Shown: in pieces, positions 37,116-44,586 of the stretch | Position numbering within the stretch: the first letter of the stretch is position 1 | How the letters are laid out: the number at the start of each line of letters is the position of its first letter | Origin: Candidatus Fermentithermobacillaceae bacterium | Lineage (GTDB): Bacteria > Bacillota > Sulfobacillia > Fermentithermobacillales > Fermentithermobacillaceae | Length of the DNA stretch: 64,000 bases | Assembly (NCBI GenBank): GCA_012842685.1 | Contig: DUSI01000044.1 | Coordinates: forward strand, 1-64,000 | Direction: 5' to 3' | Program-made: the position numbers and the translations under genes | The notes under the pieces: generated by a model | Told to the model about the DNA's origin: nothing | The model's input: only the letters and a program-made list of their open reading frames with translations | Database searches by the model: none

Positions 37116-38072
37116 ATGGGAGCGACTAGAGCGGATGTCCTTCAAATCAGAACACGCAGGGCCGCCTTTATCCTTGTTGTGGCTGCTTCCTTCGTCATGG
37201 TCGCCGGATCCGCGGCGTTTGCGGCGTATCCGCAGCCCACGGGAAATATCAACGATTTCGTAGGGGTGTTGAGCTCCGAGGACAAGACGAACTTAGACGC
37301 CTTGGTGAACGCGGTTCTTGACCAGACCGGGGTCACGTTTGCGGTGGCGATAGTCCCGGATCACGGAGACGAGACCATCGAGCAGTACGCGGTCCATCTT
37401 TACGAAACGTGGGGCATCGGTAAGAAAGGCGAAGACAAAGGGCTCCTCATTGTCGTCTCTATGAAAGAGCGGGATATGAGGGCCGAGGTCGGCTACGGGC
37501 TGGAGCCCGTCATCACCGACGCGCGGGCCGGAGACATACTCGATGAGATGATCCCGTACTTTCAGCAGGGCGAGTACGGTAAGGGCCTTTATGCCGGGCT
37601 GCTTGTGGCCGCCAACTACGTAGCCAAAGATGCTGGGGTTACGCTGGACCTTAAGGCTGCCACGAAGAAGTACGAGGACTTCTACGTCGAGCCGGTCGAG
37701 GTGCCCCTTGGGCTCATCGCTCTGGTCTTCGGGCTTCCCGTGCTCGCCATGGCATATCTTGCCGCAAGGGGCAAACGTTGCCCGAGGTGCAAGAGTCGCC
37801 TGACGGTGACCGACCGCGTCGTGCAGCAGGCAACCTACGATACACATGGCATTGCCAGGACGATCTACCACTGCACCAAGTGCGGCTATCACGATGAGAA
37901 GGAAAGAAGGATCGGCAGGCTCCAGCGTCCCACCATGGGTGGAGGGTTCCCGGTAGGTCCCGGGCCGTTCTGGGGTGGGCCTGGAGGCGGCAAAGGTTCG
38001 GGTGGTTTTTCCGGCCCTAGAGGATTTGGCGGCGGCCGGAGCGGCGGCGGCGGAGCCAGCAGGAAATGGTAG
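37116..38072 (+). CDS. TPM-domain (YgcG-like) membrane protein with zinc ribbon and Gly-rich tail
   Basis: This 318-residue protein has a signal peptide ending at SAAFA, a TPM domain (about 40-180; GIGKKGEDKGLLIVVS and VEVGYGLEP-like motifs), a membrane helix near 205-228 (GLIALVFGLPVLAMAYL), then a four-cysteine ribbon (CPRC...CTKC) and a Gly-rich C-terminus of about 50 residues. TPM proteins are linked to cell-envelope or photosystem repair functions, and in bacteria are often paired with LemA, as here (13-base gap). ATG 37116 follows AGGAGGTG by nine bases. Confidence 0.88.
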   Translation: MGATRADVLQIRTRRAAFILVVAASFVMVAGSAAFAAYPQPTGNINDFVGVLSSEDKTNLDALVNAVLDQTGVTFAVAIVPDHGDETIEQYAVHLYETWGIGKKGEDKGLLIVVSMKERDMRAEVGYGLEPVITDARAGDILDEMIPYFQQGEYGKGLYAGLLVAANYVAKDAGVTLDLKAATKKYEDFYVEPVEVPLGLIALVFGLPVLAMAYLAARGKRCPRCKSRLTVTDRVVQQATYDTHGIARTIYHCTKCGYHDEKERRIGRLQRPTMGGGFPVGPGPFWGGPGGGKGSGGFSGPRGFGGGRSGGGGASRKW

Positions 38073-38085
38073 GAGGAGGATATCG

Positions 38086-38649
38086 GTGAAGAAAGCAGGA
38101 CTTGTTTTGCTCGTAATCCTGGGTATCATTGTGCTCTTGGGCGGATGGGCCATCGGGGCCTACAACTCGCTGGTCAGGGAGAACGAGGCGGTAGACGGCC
38201 AGTGGGCCCAGGTTGAGAACCAGCTTCAGAGGCGCAACGACCTGATCCCCAATTTGGTTGCCACCGTTAAGGGTTACGCTGCCCATGAAGAGGAAGTTTT
38301 CACTGCCATCGCGGACGCGCGGGCGCGACTCGCGGGAGCCAGGACAGTGGATGAAAAGGCAGAGGCGGCCAGCGAACTGGAATCGGCCATCTCGCGACTC
38401 TTGGTGGTCGTGGAGAATTACCCCCAGCTCAAGGCCGACGCCCAGTTCAGGGCCCTGATGGATGAGCTGGCGGGTACAGAGAACCGCCTAGCCACAGAGC
38501 GCGGCAGGTACAACGAGGCTGTGAGGGTGTTCAACTCCAAGATCAAGCAGTTCCCTATGGTCATATTCGCGAGGCTCGCTGGGTTCTCGGAGAGGGCCTA
38601 CTACGAGGTCTCACCCGACGCGAGGACCGCGCCCAAGGTGGAGTTCTAG
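38086..38649 (+). CDS. LemA family protein
   Basis: This 187-residue membrane protein has an N-terminal helix (4-24), then the LemA coiled-coil body with NSLVRENEAVDGQWAQVENQ, LQRRNDLIPNLVATVKGY and a GRYNEAVRVFNSKIKQFP motif. Function is not established; the family is widespread beside TPM-domain proteins. GTG 38086 follows AGGAGGAGGA. A hairpin terminator follows at 38709-38732. Confidence 0.93.
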   Translation: MKKAGLVLLVILGIIVLLGGWAIGAYNSLVRENEAVDGQWAQVENQLQRRNDLIPNLVATVKGYAAHEEEVFTAIADARARLAGARTVDEKAEAASELESAISRLLVVVENYPQLKADAQFRALMDELAGTENRLATERGRYNEAVRVFNSKIKQFPMVIFARLAGFSERAYYEVSPDARTAPKVEF

Positions 38650-38708
38650 GATCAGGCGTGATCGCCGGGCTGTCTTAGCGATGCTTTACCGGCGCTCAGT
38701 TCAAGAGG

Positions 38709-38740
38709 AGGCCTCCCGAAAGGGAGGCCTCTCTTCCTGA
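38709..38740 (+). terminator. Terminator of the TPM-LemA operon
   Basis: A perfect 10-bp stem GAGGCCTCCC/GGGAGGCCTC (38709-38718 with 38723-38732) with a GAAA loop, then TCTTCCT. Confidence 0.75.
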
Positions 38741-38882
38741 GGGCTCACAAGTGCACAAGGATTGGTCTTCCGTTGTTCGTTCGGCCCGCTATTGTATGCT
38801 AAAAAACATCCGGCTCGCCTTCTTGTTCGGCCCCGACTGGGGGCGAAACCCATCCTCTGGGTTTACCGGTTGGTCTACGGCT

Positions 38883-39540
38883 TCATACACCAACTTGGTC
38901 GCCGTCCTTGCCGCCGTGGTAGGTTTCTTCCACCAACTTGCGATATTTCCCGGACAGGGCCATGAGATCTCCGTGGGTTCCCCTCTCGACGATAGAGCCG
39001 TCTTCCATCACCAAGATCTCGTCTGCGTCCTGCACCGTGGAAAGACGGTGGGCCACGACCAGGGTAGTTCGGGTAGCCATGAGCCTTTCCAGGGCTTCTT
39101 GCACCAGCGCCTCTGACTCTGCGTCCAGGGAAGATGTCGCCTCGTCTAGGAGAAGGATGGGAGCGTCTAGGAGGATCGCCCGCGCGATGGCTATGGCTCC
39201 CGCGATAAGGTCTGACATCCTCTGTGTGAATGTCGACTGTGCCGCCTGGTATTTCGCTCCGGCATCACGCAGAGGTTTCGCGAAAGGAAGGTTCACGACG
39301 AGGGACAATGCGCTCGAGAGTATCCCGGCGATTCCCATCCGGACATCAAGCCTGAGCATGTATACCGCGCTTCCCACGCCCGAGAACACTACGTTGGCGA
39401 ACCTTTGGGCCTCGCCTACAAAGAGGCTGGTCACCTGATTGAGCGAGGTGGTGAAGCTTCTCTCCTCTGGAAACACGGTTTCCCAGTTCGCCGGCGGTGC
39501 GAGCCTGCGTTGGCCGGGAGAGCTTGGCTAGCCACCCGGA
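38883..39540 (-). pseudogene. ABC transporter (exporter type) remnant with internal deletion
   Basis: A 197-codon open frame (38883-39476) joins the end of a transmembrane domain ([20 protein letters not shown], then [20 protein letters not shown]) to the last part of a nucleotide-binding domain starting at [11 protein letters not shown]. Walker B ([12 protein letters not shown]) and the H-loop (VVAHRLSTV) remain, but Walker A, the Q-loop and the LSGGQ signature are gone, so it cannot bind ATP. The junction reads [14 protein letters not shown], as expected from a deletion of at least 200 codons. Frame-shifted remnants seem to continue to about 39540. It has no partner gene. A decayed gene is the best reading. 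Confidence 0.85.
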
Positions 39541-39722
39541 CTTCCTCCCCTATACACAGATGATGCCGGCGGCATAATTTTCCGGAACTTGGTACAATTC
39601 CTTCTGACAGCTGTGTTCCATGTTCGTACAAGCACACAGAGTTGACATAATATTTCAACCGAAGTAGACTAGATTAAGCCGGTACGCGGGGATTTCCCCG
39701 CGAGTCAGGCGCTTAGGGCGCT

Positions 39723-39751
39723 TTGACGCCTTCCGCCGGCCTTGTTATTAT
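39723..39751 (+). promoter_or_regulatory. Promoter of rnpB
   Basis: TTGACG (39723-39728), a 17-base spacer and TATTAT (39746-39751) place transcription start at about 39758, at the first base of the P1 helix. A second promoter-like TTGACA-17-TAGACT lies at 39642-39670. Confidence 0.75.
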
Positions 39752-39758
39752 CTCTGTG

Positions 39759-40176
39759 GGTAAGCAGGTCGAGTGGTCGCGGGTGCGGTCCGGCCGAAAG
39801 GCCGAAACTCGCGCCTGAGGAAAGTCCGGGCTCCATAGGGCAGGGTGCTGGGTAACGCCCAGCGAAGGTGACTTCAGGGAAAGTGCCACAGAAACATACC
39901 GCCTCGAGAGCCGGGGCCCATGCCCTGAGGCATGCCCAGCCTCAGAGCAATCACGGCACCGGAGGCTCGCGGGGTAAGGGTGAAAAGGTGGTGTAAGAGA
40001 CCACCGGCAGTCGGGTGACCGGCTGGCCAGGCAAACCCCACCCGGAGCAAGACCAAATAGGAGGGCAATGACGTGGCCCGCCGAGCCCTCGGGTATGGTC
40101 GCTTGAGGAGAAGGGTAACTTTCTCCCCAGATGGATGACCACTCTCGACAGAACCCGGCTTACAGACCTGCTTACC
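39759..40176 (+). ncRNA. rnpB: RNase P RNA, bacterial type A
   Basis: The catalytic RNA that matures tRNA 5' ends. The P1 helix is formed by 39759-39770 and 40165-40176 (12 bp). The universal 5' P4 motif GAGGAAAGTCCGGGCTC is at about 39818-39834. GCAGGGTGCTGGGTAACGCC follows, then AGTGCCACAGAAACATACCG, and the 3' strand ACAGAACCCGGCTTA at about 40149-40163. The order and the GGGTGCTGGGTAACGC region match type A. A T-run (CTCTTTTTCT) follows directly and would end transcription. The type B RNA of Bacillus is excluded. Confidence 0.95.
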
Positions 40177-40204
40177 GACTCTTTTTCTCCCCAGGCGGTG
40201 CGAG

Positions 40205-41551
40205 ATGTTCTCAGTGGAGAGGCTCTTGGAATACGGCCCTCTGGGGCTTTTCCTTGTGGCCTTCTTCGAATCCACCGTGTTTCCAATACCCCCTGACGTC
40301 CTGCTCTTTCCTCTTTGCCTGATGAACCCCAGGCTGTCCTGGTGGTATGCGTTCCTGGCCACCGCCGCTTCGATCTTGGGCGCGTTTCTCGGCTACGCGG
40401 CCGGCCGCAAGGCGGGTAGGCCCGTGGTGGAGAGGTTTTTCGCCCGCGAAGTGGTCGAAAAGGTGGAAGCACTGTTCAGGAAATACGGAGGCTGGGCTGT
40501 CGGCATAGCCGCGTTCACTCCGGTGCCATACAAAGTCTTCACGTTGGGTGCGGGTCTCTTTCGCGTGCCGTTCTTCACCTTCACGGTGGCTTCGGTGATA
40601 GGGCGCGCCGGGAGGTTTTTCCTTGAAGGGGGCATGGTCTATTTCCTCGGTGAGCGAGCCCGGAGTTACCTCGGAAGGGATTTCGAGATTGCCACGCTGG
40701 CACTTACCGCAGTCTTGCTCGTTGGTGTGGCTGTGTTCCCCAAGATAGGCGCATACCTCAGGAAGTATCGCATCTTCGACCGCCCGGTGTACCGCAGACT
40801 GGCGAGGATTGCTTCCGGAACAAAAGCCAGTTTGAGCTCGCTCAGGGCCTTGGGTATAAGGTTCCTGGCGGGAGTGAGCGCTTCCCTGGTCTTGCTCTTG
40901 CTGGTAGTCTCCTTCTTGTGGGACCTAGCGGGGCCTGAAAGGGCGGCACTCAACCGGAGTCTTACGCCCGTCTATGAGCGGATGTCCGAAATATTGGGGG
41001 TACGGTCCGGCCCCGGCTTCTGGAGCATATGGAGGGTGCCGTGGATCTGGGCTTCTCTGGCGCTCGCCGGGATCGTGCGGTGGATATCCTGGGAGTCCCG
41101 GAGGAGGTCTGGGTACATGTTCGATGCCTGGAGTACTGAAGCCGGAGACTCCGGCGCAACACGCCCACTGGTTCCTCGGTCGGAGCCATCCCTCTTGTCC
41201 GGGAACGTCCTCCGGATGGTCCTGCTCGTCGTGGGTTCCTTCACATGCGAGATCGTCGTAGGTGGTTTTGTCAGTCGTGCATACGGGACGCGCCCCCTGT
41301 TCTCGGGGGGAGAGGCCTTCCTGGCGCCATACTTCCTGGTATTTGGGACCTACCTCCTGTCCAAGGGGATCCCCAAGGCGGTCCAGATTCCGCTGTTGGT
41401 CGCCGCATCTTTCCTCGCCGCCGGGAACCTGGTACACGTTGTTTCGGCTTCCACGCTGGACGCGGCCGCTGCCACCGCCTCACTGCTTGTAAGCTTCCTC
41501 ATGTCCGCCGTTTCCTACACCGTGTTAGTCTACCGCCGTGACGGCGGCTAG
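40205..41551 (+). CDS. DedA/VTT-family membrane protein fused to a second membrane domain
   Basis: This 448-residue protein starts with a DedA (VTT) domain (about 1-190): FFESTVFPIPPDVLL, then GAFLGYAAGRKAGRP and AAFTPVPYKVFTLGAGLF with the reentrant-loop prolines. DedA proteins are implicated in lipid-carrier recycling (UPP or phosphatidylethanolamine). The second half (about 215-445) has six more hydrophobic segments that I cannot assign; the PAP2 motif PSGH is absent. At 448 residues it is about twice a normal DedA. ATG 40205 is 28 bases after rnpB, preceded by GGCGGTGCGAG. Confidence 0.82.
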   Translation: MFSVERLLEYGPLGLFLVAFFESTVFPIPPDVLLFPLCLMNPRLSWWYAFLATAASILGAFLGYAAGRKAGRPVVERFFAREVVEKVEALFRKYGGWAVGIAAFTPVPYKVFTLGAGLFRVPFFTFTVASVIGRAGRFFLEGGMVYFLGERARSYLGRDFEIATLALTAVLLVGVAVFPKIGAYLRKYRIFDRPVYRRLARIASGTKASLSSLRALGIRFLAGVSASLVLLLLVVSFLWDLAGPERAALNRSLTPVYERMSEILGVRSGPGFWSIWRVPWIWASLALAGIVRWISWESRRRSGYMFDAWSTEAGDSGATRPLVPRSEPSLLSGNVLRMVLLVVGSFTCEIVVGGFVSRAYGTRPLFSGGEAFLAPYFLVFGTYLLSKGIPKAVQIPLLVAASFLAAGNLVHVVSASTLDAAAATASLLVSFLMSAVSYTVLVYRRDGG

Positions 41552-41588
41552 ACTACGGACGGATCAGATGGAATCGGTCAGCAGGCTT

Positions 41589-42115
41589 GGGACGGTTCCT
41601 TTTCGTCAAAGACTTGCGGAAAATCCGGACGATCTGTCTGTGGGCTCCGTGAGCTGGTTACGTCTTGTCCGGGACTTCTGAGACACGGTGACGATATGTC
41701 TGTGGTCTCGGCGAGACGGTTACGTTTTGTCCGGGACTTGCGGAAGACGGTGACGGTATGTCTGTGACCTCGGCGAGACGGTTACGTTTTATCCGGGACT
41801 TGCGGAAGACGGTGACAGTATGTCCGTGACCTGGGCGAGACGGTTACGTTTTGTCCGGGACTTGCAGAGGACGGTGACAATATGTCCATGACCTCGGCGA
41901 GACGGTTACGTTTTGTCCGGGACTTGCAGAGGACGGTGACAATATGTCCGTGACCTCGGCGAGACGCTTACGCTTCGCCCGGGTCTTCCAGAAGACGGTG
42001 ATGATTTGTCTGGGAGATTGACGAGTTGGTTACGTTTTGTCCAAGAACCACGGGAGATGGTTACGATCTGTCCCCAAGGGCTCGCGGGAGAGAGACATTT
42101 CGTCCCGGACTTCCT
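41589..42115. repeat. 31-bp tandem repeat array with 62-bp A/B higher-order period
   Basis: About 17 consecutive 31-base units fill most of the 645-base gap between the DedA fusion and the next gene. Type A units start at 41651, 41713, 41775, 41837, 41899, 41961 and 42023 (core GGTTACGTTTTGTCCGGG). Type B units start at 41682, 41744, 41806, 41868, 41930 and 41992 (core GGTGACGGTATGTCTGTG). A and B alternate and share ACGGT-ACG---TGTC. Units before 41651 and after 42053 are more decayed. No spacer lies between units, and no reading frame runs through it. The rest of the gap (42116-42196) contains one stray repeat fragment near 42131. Confidence 0.85.
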
Positions 42116-42196
42116 GGCAGATTTCCTGCCGGTTCGTTACGTTCTGTCTACCGGGTTCGTCCCCTGCCCGCCGCCAGGCTAACCCGCGACTTACCC

Positions 42197-42661
42197 TCAG
42201 CTTCTTTCCCGGTTAGCTTCCCTGACGGATTCCTCGCTGACCGCGTAGCCGAGGATTAGACCGTATGCCAGGCTGCCCGCGAGGGTGAACAGCGTTGTGG
42301 GCGTGCCGAGGCTCCAAGGAGCCGATGCCAGTCCGGATGGCGCCGAAAGCGCCCCCCAGGCGAGCCAGATGAGCAGCCCGTAGATGACGCCGCCGATCAG
42401 GTTGTGCCTCGAATGGAGCGCCCGGGTGATGGCGGCGAAGATGATCGCCAGCAGGGCTCCTATCAGTATGTGCACCACGAAGCCGAGGATCTGCCCGCTG
42501 GGAGTCGTAGACACGGCTTGGGTCGTGAACAGCCTTGCCAGCGCCGACAGCATGTTCGTCTGCACCCATCCCGCGCCGCGTCCTATGAGAAGGAGTACGT
42601 CTTGCGCTACCGTTCCGATTACGCCGCCCCAGAGGGCTCTCGTCCAAAGATTCCTAGTCAA
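42197..42661 (-). CDS. YqhR-like/DUF1440-like small membrane protein
   Basis: This 154-residue protein has four hydrophobic segments and resembles small conserved membrane proteins of Bacillota (WGGVIGTVAQDVLLLIG, then ILGFVVHILIGALLAIIF and GGVIYGLLIWLAWG). No function is known to me. TTG 42661 follows GGGAGGG by six bases and is preferred to the GTG at 42676. It lies next to the repeat array and 86 bases from the dinB stop, on the same strand, so it may share the dinB transcript. Confidence 0.7.
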   Translation of the reverse strand: MTRNLWTRALWGGVIGTVAQDVLLLIGRGAGWVQTNMLSALARLFTTQAVSTTPSGQILGFVVHILIGALLAIIFAAITRALHSRHNLIGGVIYGLLIWLAWGALSAPSGLASAPWSLGTPTTLFTLAGSLAYGLILGYAVSEESVREANRERS

Positions 42662-42747
42662 CCCTATCCCTCCCACCCGTAGTATTGGCAGGGTGGGGGA
42701 GGGAGATATGCAGTGGTTTCAGCGAGCGAATGGCCAACCTTCCGCAG

Positions 42748-43923
42748 TCAGCCTTCAGTTGGTTTGTCCTTCGCGATACTTAGCGCCGCGCCGAGGTTCA
42801 CGACGTTCTTACCGTACTTCTTCCTCAGGTTATCCACCGCCTTGGACACGTTTTCCCAAGGCTTCGCTTCTTCCGAGAAGAGCCGGGGCTGCCTGGTGTC
42901 ACCGGTCGAAAGGTTGCTGGCGGCCACTCCGAGCAGGCGGACGGGGCGGGAGGGCGAAAGGCCGTCAAAGAGCCCCTTTGCGCAGGTGTATATCTCTGCG
43001 TCGGAGTTCACGGGATAGGGTAGGGTCTTGGCCCTGGTGACAGTGGAGAAATCTGAGTAGCGCACCTTGATCCCGATGGTTTTCGCCCTGAAACCGTGGT
43101 TTCTCAGCCTGTATCCGACGTCCTGGGATAGTTCGGCCAGGATGGCGTAGAGGATCTCCCTGTCCGATTCGTCTTCTTCCAGGGTCGTCTCCTCGCTTAT
43201 GGATTTGGTCTCGTGGACCGGCACCACGGGGCTGTCGTCTATCCCGTTCGCAAGTTCTACCAAACGCGTGCCGTATTTCCCGAAGCTCGCTTCCAGGTAT
43301 CCCGGTGGGACGGACCTCAGGTCACCTGCGGTGCGGATCCCCTGGGATTCGAGGAGCCTGGCGGTCTTCGGGCCAACGCCGGGGATCTTGACGACGGGCA
43401 GGTCCTTGAGAAATCTCAGGGCTTCATCAGGCCCGATGACGCCAAGCCCGTCGGGCTTCGCTTCTTCGGCGGCGATCTTGGCCAGGAACTTGCAGTAGGA
43501 AACGCCTGCAGTGACCGGGATGCCGACTTCCTCCCGGATTTCTTCCTTGATGCGCTGGGCTGTCTGGGCGCCGTCGCCGGGAGTGACGTCCAGGTAACCT
43601 TCGTCCACCGAAACCCGTTCCACCAGCGGCGTGTACTTCTCGCAGATGGCGAACATCGCGTTTGAGGCCTCCACGTATTTCCGCATGTTCGGCCGTATGT
43701 AGATTCCGTGGGGGCAGAGCCTGTAAGCCTGGGAGATGGGCATGGCCGAGCGCACGCCGTACTTGCGCGCCTCGTAGGAGCAGGTTGAGACTACCCCTCT
43801 GGTACCGGGCAAGGCGCCGATGATGAGAGGTTTTCCCCGGTATTCGGGGTTATCCCTCATTTCGACGGCGGCGAAGAAGGCGTCGGCGTCTATGAGGATT
43901 ATCACTCTCGGCCACCGGGACAT
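42748..43923 (-). CDS. dinB: DNA polymerase IV (Y-family translesion polymerase)
   Basis: This 391-residue polymerase copies past DNA lesions. The catalytic residues are visible in ILIDADAFFAAVE and RVSVDEGYLDVT (Asp and Glu). SYEARKYGVRSAMP, a helix-hairpin-helix (KIPGVGPKTARLL) and the C-terminal little-finger domain follow, with a probable clamp-binding QPRLF near 364. ATG 43923 follows GGGAGGA by 8 bases. I found no convincing LexA box upstream. Confidence 0.95.
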   Translation of the reverse strand: MSRWPRVIILIDADAFFAAVEMRDNPEYRGKPLIIGALPGTRGVVSTCSYEARKYGVRSAMPISQAYRLCPHGIYIRPNMRKYVEASNAMFAICEKYTPLVERVSVDEGYLDVTPGDGAQTAQRIKEEIREEVGIPVTAGVSYCKFLAKIAAEEAKPDGLGVIGPDEALRFLKDLPVVKIPGVGPKTARLLESQGIRTAGDLRSVPPGYLEASFGKYGTRLVELANGIDDSPVVPVHETKSISEETTLEEDESDREILYAILAELSQDVGYRLRNHGFRAKTIGIKVRYSDFSTVTRAKTLPYPVNSDAEIYTCAKGLFDGLSPSRPVRLLGVAASNLSTGDTRQPRLFSEEAKPWENVSKAVDNLRKKYGKNVVNLGAALSIAKDKPTEG

Positions 43924-44113
43924 GCGTCGTTCCTCCCGGAAAGAGTATACCAAACAAATGTATTCCCCTGTATTTTCGAAAGCCGCCCCTCCCGGAAAAG
44001 CGAAGGGTATTTCCGGCTAACCGAGAATATGGAAAATCTGAAGAAAGGACGCGGATCGGAGCGGAAACAAGAAGACGCCGGAAAAGGAGACGACACGGGA
44101 AAAAGCTACGAAG

Positions 44114-44569
44114 ATGGCACTGCGGCTGACTCTTACCGAAGAGCTTAACAACGATATGAGAATCGCGGCCAGGACGTTGGCCGAAGGCTGGTCTATCGTT
44201 GCCGTGAGAAACGGCGCGGTGATTGCGAAAAGCGAAGGCAGGCGTCTCATGCCTGCCCTTGAACTCCTCCACGAGCTGAGAGGCCCTGAACTTGACAGAG
44301 CCGAGGTCCCTTGCGTGGTTGCTGACAAGGTGCTCGGGCTCGCCGCTTTTCGGCTGGCCTGCCTCCTGGGAGCCCGGGCGGTGTACGGGGAGCTGGTGAG
44401 CCGGCTCGCGGTACGCGAGGCGAGCCTGAGACGCATACCGGTGGCCTGGCATAGGCTCGTCCCGGCGATCATGAACATCCGTCAAGATGGGCTTTGTCCG
44501 ATGGAGCATCTGGCCTGGAGAAGCGGGAGCGATTACGAGTTCTACAGGGCACTCAGGGAAAGACGCTGA
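44114..44569 (+). CDS. DUF1893 domain-containing protein
   Basis: This 151-residue protein has the marks of DUF1893: an N-terminal helix-strand region, the conserved core ADKVLGLAAFRLACLLGARA, and the near-C-terminal GLCPME motif. The family has a cytidine-deaminase-like fold but lacks an established function. ATG 44114 has only a weak ribosome site. It is divergent from dinB and directly precedes a FlaA1/CapD-type gene (17-base gap), so co-transcription with it is likely. Confidence 0.85.
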   Translation: MALRLTLTEELNNDMRIAARTLAEGWSIVAVRNGAVIAKSEGRRLMPALELLHELRGPELDRAEVPCVVADKVLGLAAFRLACLLGARAVYGELVSRLAVREASLRRIPVAWHRLVPAIMNIRQDGLCPMEHLAWRSGSDYEFYRALRERR

Positions 44570-44586
44570 GTGGGGGGACTTTCGAG

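Noticed and set aside
39874-40472. Open frames inside rnpB
   Set aside because: The region folds as RNase P RNA with all conserved blocks; the frames are accidental.
41589-42115. CRISPR array
   Set aside because: Repeats are directly adjacent with no unique spacers, and no cas genes are present.
43924-44113. LexA/SOS box for dinB
   Set aside because: A GAAT...GTTT pair occurs but with the wrong spacing for a Gram-positive LexA site.
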